The position numbers and the translations under genes were made by a program. Positions 1 to 9,585 of a DNA stretch of 64,000 nt are shown piece by piece. The DNA lies in assembly GCA_949358305.1 (NCBI GenBank), contig OX442314.1, positions 58,661,369-58,725,368 of the forward strand, written 5' to 3'. The notes under the pieces were generated by a model that did no database searches, had not been told where the DNA came from, and saw only the letters and a list, made by a program, of their open reading frames with translations. Numbering within the stretch: the stretch's first letter is position 1; every line of letters starts with the position of its first letter. This DNA is from Strigamia acuminata (taxonomy: Eukaryota; Arthropoda; Chilopoda; Geophilomorpha; Linotaeniidae).

Positions 1-367
1 GTGTCATTTTTTCATTCGCCCAATCCCACTGAACGGATTAACCCCCAAAATTCATTTTTTGGGAAGTGTGAAGACCACTTGCCTTCTTGCATCCACACTG
101 ACTGGACGTCTCTTGACCACCATTTTGGACCGTGACCACCTTGTTCGTTTGGACCATTTTGCATCCGAAAAAGCCGTAAAGTTAAGTGTAATTTTGTTAA
201 AACATTGTAGTTTAAAGCGCACCTTCCTAAGCGCTAGTTTAATATAAAAAGTGTATTTTCATTTTTGTAGTTTAAGTGTGTTTTGCCCACACCAAGTTTA
301 AAGAATCAGTTGTACTATTCTTTCTCTAGTTTTACTTTAGGCGTGACTGTTTCTCCGCGCTAGTGTT
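1..367. repeat. Left piece of the hairpin-rich tract, 5' flank of element A
   Basis: No gene is seen. The piece carries the same sort of short inverted repeat as the DNA beyond element A: CCCAAAA at 44-50 and TTTTGGG at 57-63 enclose a 6-nt centre. The last four bases (364-367, TGTT) recur directly after the element at 13240-13243, so this piece and 13244 onward were contiguous before the insertion. Confidence 0.6.
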
Positions 368-550
368 TGTGGTGACCCAGTTGGATAAGTGTCCCCCCAG
401 GGCGGATACTTGTCCTCTGAGTCACTATGATTGAAGAGTCGTTCCCCCCCGAGTTGGCTCCACCTCCCCATGGCAGGTGTGTGCCCCGAGGGGGAGGAAG
501 CGGCTGGTGGTCAGCCCCCATTGGTTGATCGCCGGCCCTTCACCCCACTG

Positions 551-559
551 CATAAAAGG
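551..559 (+). promoter_or_regulatory. TATA-like box in the element A LTR
   Basis: CATAAAAGG sits in a GC-richer stretch of the LTR, about 510 nt upstream of the AATAAA. This fits a U3/R boundary near 580. The start site itself cannot be seen from sequence. Confidence 0.45.
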
Positions 560-786
560 CTGTGTTTTCCCGCCTAAAGGAAGAACTTACACAAACGACA
601 CCAAGAACACAGCAACTACCTCACCGTCAGGCCAACTTCAACTACAAGTTAGGATTGATCGAGGATCGCTGAGTAAAGTGCAAACTGTAACTCTCACGAA
701 GTCACTTGCGAGCTATTCCTGCGAAAGCACGAGAATAGCCCTTGTGAAATCACCCAGAATAATCGCCCAGACGATTATTCGCCGAA

Positions 787-788
787 GT
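787..788 (+). promoter_or_regulatory. Possible conserved 5' splice donor in the LTR leader
   Basis: GAA|GTAAGTG matches a strong donor. The 11-mer GCCGAAGTAAG recurs on the minus strand of element B's 5' LTR (45369 down to 45359) although the LTRs are otherwise strongly diverged. I infer that it donates the leader of a spliced mRNA for the third gene. Confidence 0.4.
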
Positions 789-1191
789 AAGTGTCCGAGT
801 GCTTTGTAGGGAACCCCAAAGTTCCTAGACGAGGCCTCTGCGACGCTAAACCAAACCCTAGACAACAGGCACGGATAGAAGACTCGAGAGAGCATTCCAC
901 CGCGTCCGTGAAGACGAATCCGTGACGAATTAACGACAACTCGAGACGCCGCCTTTGTTCCGCCGACCACGCGGAATCGACGACGCCATCTTGAGAAATC
1001 CTTTGTTCGACGCTGACCACGTCGACTCTAGAATTATTACTGAGTGTATTTTAAAGGCATAAAGCCTGGTGAATAAATTACCTGTTTATTTACATACATT
1101 TAGTATTCATTTGGGTATTTGCATAATTGATCACAGGTAAAGTATTACACGTTAGCGCTATTTAAACCTATACAAAGTAGGACGCGACACG

Positions 1192-1209
1192 TGGGGGCCC
1201 GTCCGGGAT
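1192..1209 (+). promoter_or_regulatory. Primer binding site, tRNA-Pro-like (element A)
   Basis: TGGGGGCCCGTCCGGGAT begins 2 nt after the LTR. It differs by one base from the well-known tRNA-Pro primer site of murine leukaemia virus. Element B has a one-base variant at the same spacing. Confidence 0.85.
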
Positions 1210-1283
1210 TTAGAAATAAATCTCAAATCTGAGCTTGTGATCTCTCAATAAGATAACCCAAATCGTAGAATTATCGAAAGAAA

Positions 1284-4200
1284 ATGTCAGACAAAGACGA
1301 ACAATCCACGTCTGAAACCGAGCAGAGAATGCCCGAGAAGGGAAAAAGGACCTCCGACTACCACCTAAGGTCGGATGGTCCCGTCCCTGAAATGTCCGCA
1401 AAGGCGAAAGCCCGAGCGAATAAAAGGAGAGCGAAGGCGCAGAAAGAGGAGCAAGCTGCATCGCTCGCGGCCCTAGACGGGCCAGAGCGAGAGCGGGTTC
1501 CCTTGAAGATGCAACCCTTCGAAGATACCGATCCGGAAGCCCAAGAAAATCGAGAAGAAATTCGCGACGTATCACCGGGACGGGTATCGATATTAATGAC
1601 CGAGGAGACGAATGAAGCTCCGAGAGAAACGGTCACGGTCGGCACAAACCCATCACCACCAACGGCTCAGACGTCCGTAGAGCAAACCCCACGGAAAAAC
1701 GACGGCGGGACCCCGATAACCCCCCGAGTTACGGCGAGTCCTGCAGTTGTTTCCGTCGAAGTATCTCACCTAATTCGGTTGACGCAGCAAGCTGCCCAAC
1801 TAAAAGCGATGATAGACATCCCAGTAGGAACATCAGTCTGGGAATCAATTACTCTACTCACGGACGCTATCTGCGCGGCACAAGCCCCGACGCCGGTCGC
1901 AAGACCAGCAGCGGAGATGCCCATGCCCCAGGTAACGCCCAGTGACACCGGAGGTTTCGCGCCAGATCCCAACCGAGCACTTCACCAATCCAGAGAGAAG
2001 GCCCGCGAAGAAGCCAGACAAGAAGCGACTAATCGCCAGCGGAGACTGAGCGCAGAGCGGCGAGAACTCTGGAAGGAAGAGGAAGAAAGGGAACAACGCG
2101 AGAGAAGAACCACCGAGAGAACAGAGAAACTGGTCCAAAAAATGAGGGAAGAACGAGAAGCTAAAATTCGAAAAGAATGGAACGCCACAGTAGAAGGGCG
2201 ACATCGAGAAGCTCAAGAGTACGAGGACCAATTTCAAGCGCTCGTAGCTCAAAGAAAAGCAGAAAAGCTACAAATGTTGCGAGAAGAAGCCATTTTACAA
2301 CATCAAAAATGGGAAGAACGACATCGCGAGAGGTTAAGAGAAGAGGAAGCCAGAAAAGAAAAAGAACAGTTCCTAAAAGAGAAAGAGGAATGGGACCGAG
2401 TCAGATGGACCGAAGAGTACAAAGCAAAGAAACAAGCCATAATAGATGAGCAAAAAAGATGGGAAGCCGAAAACTGGGAGAAAGAAACAGAAAGGTTCCA
2501 AAAAGAGTACAAACAAGGCGTCTCGGACAGGAAGAAAAGGGAAGAAAACCCGAAACGGAAGTCGGAACCCCCAAGCGGCTCTGATACCGACACAGGAGAA
2601 GATGCAACAAAGCCGGCAAAAACGGCGAAAAGGGGGAAATCTCAAAAGAGAGACGGGTCGGTCCCAAAAACAAAAGACCGTCACCCCTCAAAAAGATCCG
2701 AGACGGGAGCAGCCATCGACGCGTTACTCGAAAAGAAAAACGCAAATAAAAACCGGGAACGCCCCGAAAGCGAAAAAAACAGCTGGCATTCTTTTTACGA
2801 GAACAACGACGGAGAGGAGCCGCCGCCATCCGGAGGCTCGAAACAGAAGAAGGCTGGCGGAGAGAACCCCCCGAGAGGACCGAGGTTTCACCCCCAAGGA
2901 GATCCCTCCGAGCCCTCCGATTCGTCGGACGACGACCATCCGAGTCGACCGTCTACAGGGAGGAGTCAAGAAGGCAGCGATGGGCACCGGTCGAACCGGC
3001 CGAATGCTTCAGACCGCTCCTCCCGGAGCTCCAACCCTCGTTCAGAGGAAGGGAACTTTCAGGACTCATCTGGCCGACATTACACGATGTCTGAGCTAGG
3101 CCGAGCCCTGCTGAACTCTTTCAGAAGAGAAGGAATCGATCTAGGCCATCCAGGCGACGAACATAATCGCGCTGGAGAGAGAGTCAAGCGCAAATATGGC
3201 GTACGAAACGAACCAAGCAGTGAAGCCACGGGTAACATCCGCTGGCAACACTATATTCAAACGCGATTTGACGGTTCGTGGAAGGCCGGAGACCGCTTCC
3301 TGGACGAAGTAATGCGTATCAAGAAAGCGACAAAAGCCACCGTCGCCGACATGCTAACCCACGGGCTGGTGGAGCTAACCACGGGGTCGGCTCGAGAATG
3401 GTATCAGGGACTGAAAAACCCAACCTGGGACGATTTTCTCGTCCGTTTCGACCTCCGATACGGCGAGACTCCAGACGAGATCAGTAACAAGTTACGTGGT
3501 CTACGACAAGCCCCAGGAGAAACATTAGCCGACTACGACGCCCGAGCGAAACTCCTGTTTGCAAGAGCGCCGTATGAAATAAACCCCGCTGGTTTTACGA
3601 TGATCTTTTACGGGGGATTATCGGCCCACTCGCAAAGAATTCTGCTAGACATGCGCGCACCCCGCACCGGCGATTACCAAGATGTCAGTAACTATCTTCT
3701 AACAAACACGTTAGAAATAGAACAGCGGTATTACGCCACTTTGCCCCCGGAGGAAGCTGACGCACACGAGAAACGGTTGCAAACGAGCGCCGAGCGTCAC
3801 AAGACCTCAGAGAAATTAATGAGGCCAAGTGAATATTTGAGCGGTATAATGAGTCTCACCGAAGCATCCTTCGGACGAATGCTGACGCCTAAGGCAGGCA
3901 GTATCCTTCCAGCCAACCCAATAGCTGCCCCAAAAAAGGCACCGGCAGCAACGGCGATGCAGGTGACCTCGACGGACCCCACCCAGATGGAGAAAGTCGA
4001 AGAGACAACACCTCTCGCCACAGCTAAAGAAGAGGAGCCAGCATCGAGCGACGAGGAAGCCCTAAACGAGCACCTCGAAAACTTATCGACGGGATGCGAC
4101 GATCAAGGTCCCTATTTGCACCATGCACACCGGGCCTTGGCAATCACACAATTCAGAGCACACGTGCAGGCAACCAAAGCGAGAGGAGCATTGGGAGGAA

Positions 4201-4424
4201 AAAGACGATTCCCGACGCCCTTCGTCCCGAAAAAACCGGGATTCACTCCCACAGGGGATAAAAGTAACATCAAATGTTACAGCTGTGGAGAATACGGCCA
4301 CTACTCAGATAAATGTGAGAAAACCGTCAAAGAAAAAGACATCATGCAAACCATGATAAAAATGATGATGGAGTTAAAAACTGATCTAGCAAAAAACTTC
4401 CGAGCGCAGGCGTCGCCGAAATAA
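1284..4424 (+). CDS. gag: Element A gag polyprotein
   Basis: This 1046-residue structural protein forms the particle that packages element RNA. The start is the first ATG after the primer site. The N-terminus carries a DYHLRS..GPVPE motif shared with element B. Residues about 230-420 are a dense Glu/Arg/Lys stretch predicted as a long coiled coil, followed by Ser/Gly/Arg-rich disordered sequence. The capsid-like part, about residues 650-830 (RFDGSWKAGDRFLDEV... to ...YGGLSAHSQRILLD), is shared with B. A CCHC zinc knuckle (CYSCGEYGHYSDKC) is at about 998-1011. Most Ty3/Gypsy gags are 300-500 residues, so this one is unusually long. The last 34 bases before the stop hold the frameshift heptamer. 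Confidence 0.93.
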   Translation: MSDKDEQSTSETEQRMPEKGKRTSDYHLRSDGPVPEMSAKAKARANKRRAKAQKEEQAASLAALDGPERERVPLKMQPFEDTDPEAQENREEIRDVSPGRVSILMTEETNEAPRETVTVGTNPSPPTAQTSVEQTPRKNDGGTPITPRVTASPAVVSVEVSHLIRLTQQAAQLKAMIDIPVGTSVWESITLLTDAICAAQAPTPVARPAAEMPMPQVTPSDTGGFAPDPNRALHQSREKAREEARQEATNRQRRLSAERRELWKEEEEREQRERRTTERTEKLVQKMREEREAKIRKEWNATVEGRHREAQEYEDQFQALVAQRKAEKLQMLREEAILQHQKWEERHRERLREEEARKEKEQFLKEKEEWDRVRWTEEYKAKKQAIIDEQKRWEAENWEKETERFQKEYKQGVSDRKKREENPKRKSEPPSGSDTDTGEDATKPAKTAKRGKSQKRDGSVPKTKDRHPSKRSETGAAIDALLEKKNANKNRERPESEKNSWHSFYENNDGEEPPPSGGSKQKKAGGENPPRGPRFHPQGDPSEPSDSSDDDHPSRPSTGRSQEGSDGHRSNRPNASDRSSRSSNPRSEEGNFQDSSGRHYTMSELGRALLNSFRREGIDLGHPGDEHNRAGERVKRKYGVRNEPSSEATGNIRWQHYIQTRFDGSWKAGDRFLDEVMRIKKATKATVADMLTHGLVELTTGSAREWYQGLKNPTWDDFLVRFDLRYGETPDEISNKLRGLRQAPGETLADYDARAKLLFARAPYEINPAGFTMIFYGGLSAHSQRILLDMRAPRTGDYQDVSNYLLTNTLEIEQRYYATLPPEEADAHEKRLQTSAERHKTSEKLMRPSEYLSGIMSLTEASFGRMLTPKAGSILPANPIAAPKKAPAATAMQVTSTDPTQMEKVEETTPLATAKEEEPASSDEEALNEHLENLSTGCDDQGPYLHHAHRALAITQFRAHVQATKARGALGGKRRFPTPFVPKKPGFTPTGDKSNIKCYSCGEYGHYSDKCEKTVKEKDIMQTMIKMMMELKTDLAKNFRAQASPK

Positions 4425-4442
4425 ATTCAGCTTCGTCTGCGC
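4391..4442 (+). promoter_or_regulatory. -1 ribosomal frameshift signal, gag to pol (element A)
   Basis: In the gag frame the sequence reads A AAA AAC (4391-4397), a canonical -1 slippery heptamer. After a 6-nt spacer, GCGCAGGCG (4404-4412) can pair with CGTCTGCGC (4434-4442) as a 9-bp stem with one G-U pair. Pol lies in the -1 frame, which is open from 4385, so gag and pol overlap by about 40 nt. Element B has the same heptamer, spacer and stem. Confidence 0.85.
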
Positions 4443-7400
4443 CAGCCGCGGAAATTAAAAAGAAGAAATATCACACTGGACCCGCAGGTCATGCCTTGGC
4501 AGAGGCACAGATCAAAGACCGCATACAGACCGTTCCGAAGAAGGAGGAAAAAGTGACGTTAACGAGTATGCAAGTGAGAACGAAACCGGAGGTCGACATG
4601 GATTGGACGGACCTTCCGTTCAATCTGGAGGTTGAGCCCCAGACATTACGCGTATTTCACTGCAATGTCACGAAAACACATTGCGAAACTCTGTGTATGC
4701 TGCCAGTGGAGATAGAAAACCAAAAATTGTTCGGTCTACTGGATTCAGGAGCGGACCGTTCATTCATATCCGAGGATATAGTAAAAGACTTGGATATTGG
4801 AAAAAAGGTGGCACAAGTGAACGCGAACGTAGAATTGCTCACCGCCAACGGCTACGTCAAGCCGAAGGGCGTAGTTCGCATCATGATCGACTGGAAGGGG
4901 GGGAACCTGTCCCACCCCTTCATAGTCTTGCCATCCCACGACAAAGTATTCCTCCTAGGGATGGATATCATGGCGAAACTGAAAATTCAGCCAAACCCGA
5001 TAACCCGTTCATGGAACTGGATAAGTCCCGAGGGAGAACGGCCAGTCCCCGTGGTCCCCCAAAAATTACTGGACGAAGCCAGGGACAAAGAGGAATACGG
5101 AAGAGGATTGCGAAAATTCGTCCAAGATTACGATTTCGCAGCCTTCACTCTGGAATTACAAAGGAGTAACGTCGTGGACACCCTGGTCGAGGAGGCAGCA
5201 CTGCGTGTCAACGAGGCATCGCGACTAAGGCGAGTGCTTCGAAAACATGAAAGAATTCTGACCAAGACACCTGGTCGAACGACGGAGGCAACCCACGAGA
5301 TAGTCTTAACCACAGACAAGCCGATTCGAGTGCCTTACAAGGGGATGAACCCCCAGAAAAGAGACATTGTGACGCAAATGTGCCAAGACATGCTCGACAA
5401 GGGCATAGTAACGCAAGCCCTGGGCGAATACGCCATGCGGATCGTCCTGGTAATGCGTCCAGGTTCGGAACCTCGACTATGCATCGATTATCGCCCCCTG
5501 AACGCGATAACGGTTATAGACCCGATTCAGATGCCGTCTATAGACTCGATCCTCCGGGAACTGAGCCCATTTAAGTGGGTAACCACCATGGACCTATCAA
5601 AGGGGTATTGGCAGGTGGAACTCAAACCCGAAGACAAACTGAAAACAGCTTTCTACTCCCCGATAGGAAGACTAATGTTCAACGTGATGCCGTTCGGGCT
5701 TGTAAATGCCCCGAGCACGTTCCAGAAATTGATCGAAAGCGTGTTGGGAGATATGCTTCACGACTTCGTGTGGGCGTACCTCGACGACATCATAATAACG
5801 TCGGACACATTCGAAGAGCATATAGACCACATCGACAGAGTGGTCTCTCGCCTGGCCAAGGCGGGACTCCACATCCATCCAGGGAAGAGCAAGTTTTGCA
5901 GAAAAGAGCTTGCCTTCCTGGGATACCGAATAGGAGTCGAGGGAATCGCGATTGACCCCGAAAAGGTTAAAGCAATAAACGGATTCCCCGCCCCCGAAGA
6001 TATAAAAGGTGTCCAGAGATTTATGGGCATGGTCAATTTCTTCGGCCGACTGCTCTCTGGTCTGGCTGAGGTGGCCGCGCCTATAACGGATCTCTTACGA
6101 ACGGATAAAGAGTTTGAGTGGACGGTCCAGTGCGAGGCCGCATTTAGCACGATCAAGCAAATGCTGGCTGACGTCGAAAAGATGCCATTGCCGGACCTAA
6201 ACCGACCGTTCGTGTTGCACACCGACGCGAGTAAAATCGGACTGGGTGCAGCCCTTCTGCAGACCCACGTGTACAACGGAATCTCGCAGGAAGTACCCTG
6301 TATGTTTATAAGCAGAAAAATACAGGGCGCGGAGAAAAATTACACGGCAACGGAACTAGAATGCCTAGCCGTAATTTGGGCAGTGCGGAAGTTTCGCGAC
6401 TATCTGGAGTACACGAACTTCGAGGTTCAGACAGATCACCAGGCACTAAGCTGGTTGATGAAACTCAAAGAACCCTCCGGCCGACTCGCACGATGGCAAC
6501 TGGAATTAATGGCGTGCGATATAACAATTACGTACCGCCCCGGGAAGTACAATCATGTGGCCGACGCCCTCTCAAGAGCCCCAGCCTCGGACCCCCAAGG
6601 TCCAGACGACGACGGCGAGGATGACACCCACCTCTTGTACTGCCCGACTCCACGGAGAATATGGCGTTTGCGAAAGGCGAACGAGCTACCAGTGATGGAG
6701 CCCGAAGATAGAACGTTTTGTGGTTTTTGGACTCGAACATACCAGCCAGCTGGGACGAACGATTCAACATCCGAAATTCAATCTCCGCCCCCCGGAGAAA
6801 CCCACAAAACCCCACTACGCGCCTTCACAGCAAAAATTGAAGAAAAAACGCAATATGCTCCACCCACGAGACGTGAGTTCATCGAACACCAGGCAGCCGA
6901 CGCAAAATGTCAAATTATAACACAATACTTGCTAAACGGCGAATTTCCGGAAGGGATGACAAACCCCCACCGCCGAAAACAGTTCGTCAAGGAAGCAACA
7001 AGCTACCTCATAGATGATGAACTCCTGGTAAAATACCACCCGACGTTTCAAGATGACCTCAGCGGAGCGGGAAACTCGGTTAAAGTGGTCGTGCCGACAT
7101 CGCTGCACACCCGACTGTTGTGGCTGATGCACGGACACCCGCTCGCCAGCCATTCTGGCGTGGCGAGGACCCTTTATCGAGTAAAACAACTTTTCTTCTG
7201 GCCGGGCGCGCGGCAAAAGATAACGAAATTTATCCGACACTGCCCCCGGTGCCAAGCGTGCAGACCGCGAGATAAAGTGGCCAGAAACGCCATGTCTCTC
7301 GGACCCTACGCACCATTTGACTGCCTAAGCATAGACTTGATGGGCCCCAAGCCCACAACGGGAAACAAGAACATGTATATTCTCGTAATTATGGATGTGG

Positions 7401-8527
7401 CCACCCGATGGCCGGAGCTGTACGCCCTCGCGAAGCCCTCGGCTGAAAACATAGTCGAGTGCCTTTACGACGTGGCAATGCGATTTGGGTTTCCCAGAAA
7501 ACTCATTTCGGATAACGGCCCCCAATTCCGATCAAGAATATATAAGGACTTCTGTAGAAAATTTAAAATGGATACATCAAACACCTCCACGTATAATCCT
7601 CAGACAAACCCAGTCGAGAGATTAAATAAAGATATAAAATATGCGCTGACAGTATTCACCGATATTCACAATCGATGGGACGAATACCTGCGAGAAATCG
7701 CTTTCAGCATTCGCTCAACCGTGTCAAGAACACGCGAATTCTCACCGGCATACCTCAACTTCGCCCGCGAATTAAGGATGCCATGGGACCCACGCGTTGC
7801 CGAAGCTGTTAACGTATTAGACCCATCGAGCCCACATGAGTACGTGTGCCGGTTGGAACAGACTATATCCGACACATACCAGCATATGATGGCGCATATT
7901 TTCAACATGAGAGAGAGAATCGCAGATAAAGAAGGCGATCTCGCTTTCGCGAACTTTAAAGTGAATGATCTAGTGTGGAAGGAGGCACACACGTTGTCCA
8001 ATGCAGCGAGGGGCATCGCCGCCGGTTTAGCCGACAAGAGGGACGGTCCCTATGTAATTGTGGCCGAACACGGCGGCAACGCATACCAACTGCGCCGCTT
8101 AGAAGACAACAAAAATTTTCAGTCGATACATGGCCGAGATTTAAGGCCATATCTGCCAGAGTTTCCCCAAGAAATCTGGCTGGAAGGTCAGACACACAGC
8201 AGCCAAGGGGGCACCGTGGTCGACACGTTCCAAAAAACGAATGAAGCTGAAAATATAACGGAGGACGAGGACAAGTTCTTCGACGCCGAATCCCCAGCCG
8301 ACGAGGCTCCAACTCAGCCGGAGCAAGCAATTTCGGAGAGGGAGGAAGCAGAAGAATGTACTTCTGAAATGGAAAATAAAAAAATAAATAATGAGAAAAA
8401 TGCCAACACATCGGAGATGAACGAGCAAGTAGAGTCACGATCTACGAGCACGTCGAAAATCAACCTTCGACCACGACGAAGCGATAATCCGTTCATTCGG
8501 GACGGCAAAGTCGTGGGGAAGAACTAA
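4397..8527 (+). CDS. pol: Element A pol: protease, reverse transcriptase, RNase H, integrase
   Basis: This enzyme polyprotein is probably made as a gag-pol fusion by -1 frameshifting: its frame is open from 4385 and has no good early ATG. Numbering from 4496, the aspartic protease motif LLDSGADRSF is at about 81-90. The RT has LCIDYRPLNA and the catalytic YLDD near 427-430. RNase H has HTDAS, TELECLA and TDHQAL. Integrase has an H-H-C-C zinc domain (HGHP...HSG...CPRCQAC) and the D,D,E core (SIDLMGP, SDNGPQF, NPVERLN). The acidic C-terminal tail ends NPFIRDGKVVGKN, almost as in B. No internal stop is present. Confidence 0.95.
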   Translation, partial: LPSAGVAEINSASSAPAAEIKKKKYHTGPAGHALAEAQIKDRIQTVPKKEEKVTLTSMQVRTKPEVDMDWTDLPFNLEVEPQTLRVFHCNVTKTHCETLCMLPVEIENQKLFGLLDSGADRSFISEDIVKDLDIGKKVAQVNANVELLTANGYVKPKGVVRIMIDWKGGNLSHPFIVLPSHDKVFLLGMDIMAKLKIQPNPITRSWNWISPEGERPVPVVPQKLLDEARDKEEYGRGLRKFVQDYDFAAFTLELQRSNVVDTLVEEAALRVNEASRLRRVLRKHERILTKTPGRTTEATHEIVLTTDKPIRVPYKGMNPQKRDIVTQMCQDMLDKGIVTQALGEYAMRIVLVMRPGSEPRLCIDYRPLNAITVIDPIQMPSIDSILRELSPFKWVTTMDLSKGYWQVELKPEDKLKTAFYSPIGRLMFNVMPFGLVNAPSTFQKLIESVLGDMLHDFVWAYLDDIIITSDTFEEHIDHIDRVVSRLAKAGLHIHPGKSKFCRKELAFLGYRIGVEGIAIDPEKVKAINGFPAPEDIKGVQRFMGMVNFFGRLLSGLAEVAAPITDLLRTDKEFEWTVQCEAAFSTIKQMLADVEKMPLPDLNRPFVLHTDASKIGLGAALLQTHVYNGISQEVPCMFISRKIQGAEKNYTATELECLAVIWAVRKFRDYLEYTNFEVQTDHQALSWLMKLKEPSGRLARWQLELMACDITITYRPGKYNHVADALSRAPASDPQGPDDDGEDDTHLLYCPTPRRIWRLRKANELPVMEPEDRTFCGFWTRTYQPAGTNDSTSEIQSPPPGETHKTPLRAFTAKIEEKTQYAPPTRREFIEHQAADAKCQIITQYLLNGEFPEGMTNPHRRKQFVKEATSYLIDDELLVKYHPTFQDDLSGAGNSVKVVVPTSLHTRLLWLMHGHPLASHSGVARTLYRVKQLFFWPGARQKITKFIRHCPRCQACRPRDKVARNAMSLGPYAPFDCLSIDLMGPKPTTGNKNMYILVIMDVATRWPELYALAKPSAENIVECLYDVAMRFGFPRKLISDNGPQFRSRIYKDFCRKFKMDTSNTSTYNPQTNPVERLNKDIKYALTVFTDIHNRWDEYLREIAFSIRSTVSRTREFSPAYLNFARELRMPWDPRVAEAVNVLDPSSPHEYVCRLEQTISDTYQHMMAHIFNMRERIADKEGDLAFANFKVNDLVWKEAHTLSNAARGIAAGLADKRDGPYVIVAEHGGNAYQLRRLEDNKNFQSIHGRDLRPYLPEFPQEIWLEGQTHSSQGGTVVDTFQKTNEAENITEDEDKFFDAESPADEAPTQPEQAISEREEAEECTSEMENKKINNEKNANTSEMNEQVESRSTSTSKINLRPRRSDNPFIRDGKVVGKN

Positions 8528-8909
8528 AAATAAAAGAAAATGTGATAACATGGAGCGGAGGCCTCGTAAAATAGAAAGATTTACTTGCGAGAGCTGCTGC
8601 ACATGTTGAGACGCGAAAATTTGGCTAAGTCCAAACTTCGCAACGAATTGTCGCAGTCACCACTAACAGACGAGAAGTTATGACGTATCGGGCGACCACG
8701 TGACAACGAAACCACGCGGTCGACCCCGTAGCGTCATTGCCAGCACGGCGGATCTCGCAAAATACGAGACGCGTTCGAGACCCACAATTCTCAGCGTCGA
8801 TAGGCCCAGTTTCCGACTGTTTTTAACACGACGAGACGTGTTTTTTTTGCTTCTCCCCAAAGAGAAAGACAAAGACCTCTCAAACAAAACTTCATTTTTC
8901 TAAATTGAA
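8528..8909 (+). other. Pol to third-gene spacer (element A)
   Basis: This is 382 bp of untranslated sequence. It holds a pyrimidine-rich TTTTTTTTGCTTCTCCCCAAAG (about 8839-8860) that could be a splice acceptor before the third gene's first exon. No other gene is seen. Confidence 0.5.
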
Positions 8910-9026
8910 ATGGCCGATCGACGCAACCCACGATTAGAGCCGAGCGCATCGTCGAAAGACGAGAGCGACGGCCTAATCGTATATGCAGAAGAAGATGAGA
9001 ATTGGGACGAACAACCGCCGTTGCAG
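8910..9026 (+). CDS. Element A third gene (ORF3), exon 1
   Basis: Thirty-nine codons from an ATG run to CAG directly before a donor, CAG|GTAAAT; reading on meets a stop three codons later. The peptide is acidic and ends in ENWDEQPPLQ. At the same place element B has an ATG-initiated exon of 34 codons whose end shares ENWD....PP.Q, also stopping at CAG|GT. The paired exon and donor in two diverged elements is the reason to call this coding. It joins 9586 in phase 0. Confidence 0.72.
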
Positions 9027-9585
9027 GTAAATTAGTGTGATTTCCCCAGAGAAATCACATAATTCTTTGAATCTGTTGCATCCAACCCAGATTGGAGCGT
9101 GACTTGTGACTGATATATTTCTTTCTGTTTTATTGTTGATTTAAGGCTGGCTAAAAAACCCGAGAGTGGACCCAGATTCACCTCGGAGTCAAGGCCGCCA
9201 AAAAACTAGAACAAAGGAAGTGTTCGCGGAATGGCGTCGTGGCAAACCAAAACCAAAACTAAAGGTTTTCTTTCTTTTAAATTTAAACATCGTAATAAAT
9301 TAAAATACGATTAGAGTTAAAATAAAAAAGTTTAACGTAAAATTAAAATTTAACGATCGGTTTTGCCTGCGACCCCTTCCTAAAAGTGGATCACCTGAGT
9401 TCAAAAGTAGTGTTGGATCAGCGCTACGACGGCGGAGATCATCGCAGAACTGCGAAACAAGAAAATAAGACCGACGGCCGCAACAAAAGAAAGGAGTTGC
9501 TGCCACCGTCGATCTTGAGCATATTTCTGATCCCCATCGTTAACTGGGATTTATTATATTAATCTTGTGATCTAAAATTATTCAG
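9027..9585 (+). other. Intron within element A ORF3
   Basis: 559 nt run from GTAAAT to TTATTCAG, with stops in frame throughout. Element B has an 809-nt intron at the same position and in the same phase. An intron inside a retrotransposon gene persists only if the full-length genomic RNA escapes splicing, as in retroviruses. Confidence 0.7.

Larger units (their letters stand above)
368..1189 (+). repeat. Element A 5' LTR
   Basis: It runs from TGTGGTGACCC to GACGCGACA and is identical to 12418-13239. A TATA-like CATAAAAGG lies at 551-559 and a polyadenylation-type AATAAA at 1072-1077. A strong splice-donor-like GCCGAA|GTAAGTG has its GT at 787-788; the matching place in element B's LTR reads GCCGAA|GTAAGACC. 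Small open frames inside the LTR look like chance. Confidence 0.96.

Noticed and set aside
59-247. 62-codon frame in the flank of element A
   Set aside because: Low-complexity translation, no family features, and it lies in the hairpin tract.
1210-2829. Long minus-strand frames opposite element A gag
   Set aside because: They are shadows caused by the strong Glu/Arg/Lys codon bias of the gag strand; the translations are Ser/Leu/Phe-rich and unlike any protein.
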